Source of the DNA: Chloroflexota bacterium | GTDB lineage: Bacteria; Chloroflexota; Dehalococcoidia; Lucifugimonadales; Lucifugimonadaceae | Assembly (NCBI GenBank): GCA_027618835.1 | Contig: JAQCHZ010000021.1 | Coordinates: 1 to 42,962 of the forward strand | Reading direction: 5' to 3' | DNA: 42,962 bases | Part shown: positions 42,908 to 42,962 of the stretch, piece after piece | How positions within the stretch are numbered: the first letter of the stretch is position 1 | Layout of the letters: each line of letters begins with the position of its first letter | Notes under the pieces: generated by a model | Database searches by the model: none | What the model saw: the letters and a program-made list of their open reading frames with translations, nothing else | What the model was told of the DNA's origin: nothing | Translations under genes and position numbers: made by a program

Positions 42908-42962
42908 TTATAAGTGGAATCACTGCATCATGCTTTAGGCCGCCGCGGGTGTCGGCAGCGCT

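Noticed and set aside
1-42962. CRISPR array, rRNA or complete tRNA gene
   Set aside because: No regularly spaced direct repeats and no rRNA or complete tRNA structure were found by eye.

Overview
The window looks like a piece of a mid-GC marine bacterial chromosome, most likely a Chloroflexota lineage of the SAR202/Dehalococcoidia type. This is an inference from gene content and protein style: expanded enolase-superfamily enzymes, cytosolic sulfatases, RraA/HpcH-type small aldolases, an aldo/keto reductase of the GYGAM type, and a classic housekeeping set. No marker gene here proves the taxon. Gene strands switch often and most operons hold one to four genes. ATG, GTG and TTG starts are all used, and TAA, TAG and TGA all serve as normal stops.

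Layout. 1-895: right end of a probable integrative element, with a truncated IS transposase N-terminus, a DUF5681 protein, and a 3' tRNA-Gly fragment that looks like an attachment site. 1111-8970: small catabolic enzymes (interrupted aldo/keto reductase, Old Yellow Enzyme, HpcH/HpaI aldolase, broken metallo-beta-lactamase-fold hydrolase), a TetR regulator divergent from a tandem ABM-like protein with a palindrome in the shared promoter, an RraA-like protein, a winged-helix regulator overlapping a small ferredoxin-fold-like protein, and rhamnose mutarotase next to a sulfatase. 10587-17276: GYD protein, interrupted lipoprotein, tRNA-dihydrouridine synthase, Ogt, interrupted second sulfatase, GNAT acetyltransferase, mannose-6-phosphate isomerase-like cupin, and a peroxiredoxin whose peroxidatic position is encoded by TGA.

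17385-26343 is a sugar-acid/polyol-like catabolic island: four enolase-superfamily proteins in two structural pairs, a Gfo/Idh/MocA oxidoreductase, an N-acyl-D-amino-acid deacylase-type amidohydrolase and an NAD-dependent epimerase. 26359-31983 is a leftward housekeeping block (B-box membrane protein, PlsY, PHP phosphoesterase, YmdB-type phosphodiesterase, RNase Y, ribosomal protein L25). 32317-34966 is a cysteine/sulfur-transfer block (Rrf2 regulator, MoeB/ThiF E1-like enzyme, cysteine synthase). 35097-42528 carries an amidase, an SDR lacking the usual catalytic Tyr/Lys, two hydroxypyruvate isomerase-like proteins, PEP carboxylase and PgpA. The window ends in an inverted-repeat element and an alpha/beta-hydrolase fragment.

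The strongest finding is the candidate selenoprotein at 16806-17276: TGA replaces the peroxidatic Cys in a GGW-x-PYC motif, and a bacterial SECIS-like hairpin lies immediately downstream. It must be weighed against several other coding regions in the window that carry in-frame stops or a frameshift (AKR, MBL-fold protein, lipoprotein, second sulfatase). Those may be real decay or base errors. Other points of interest are long perfect intergenic hairpins without U-tracts, and dispersed palindromic repeats that all lie at convergent gene junctions.
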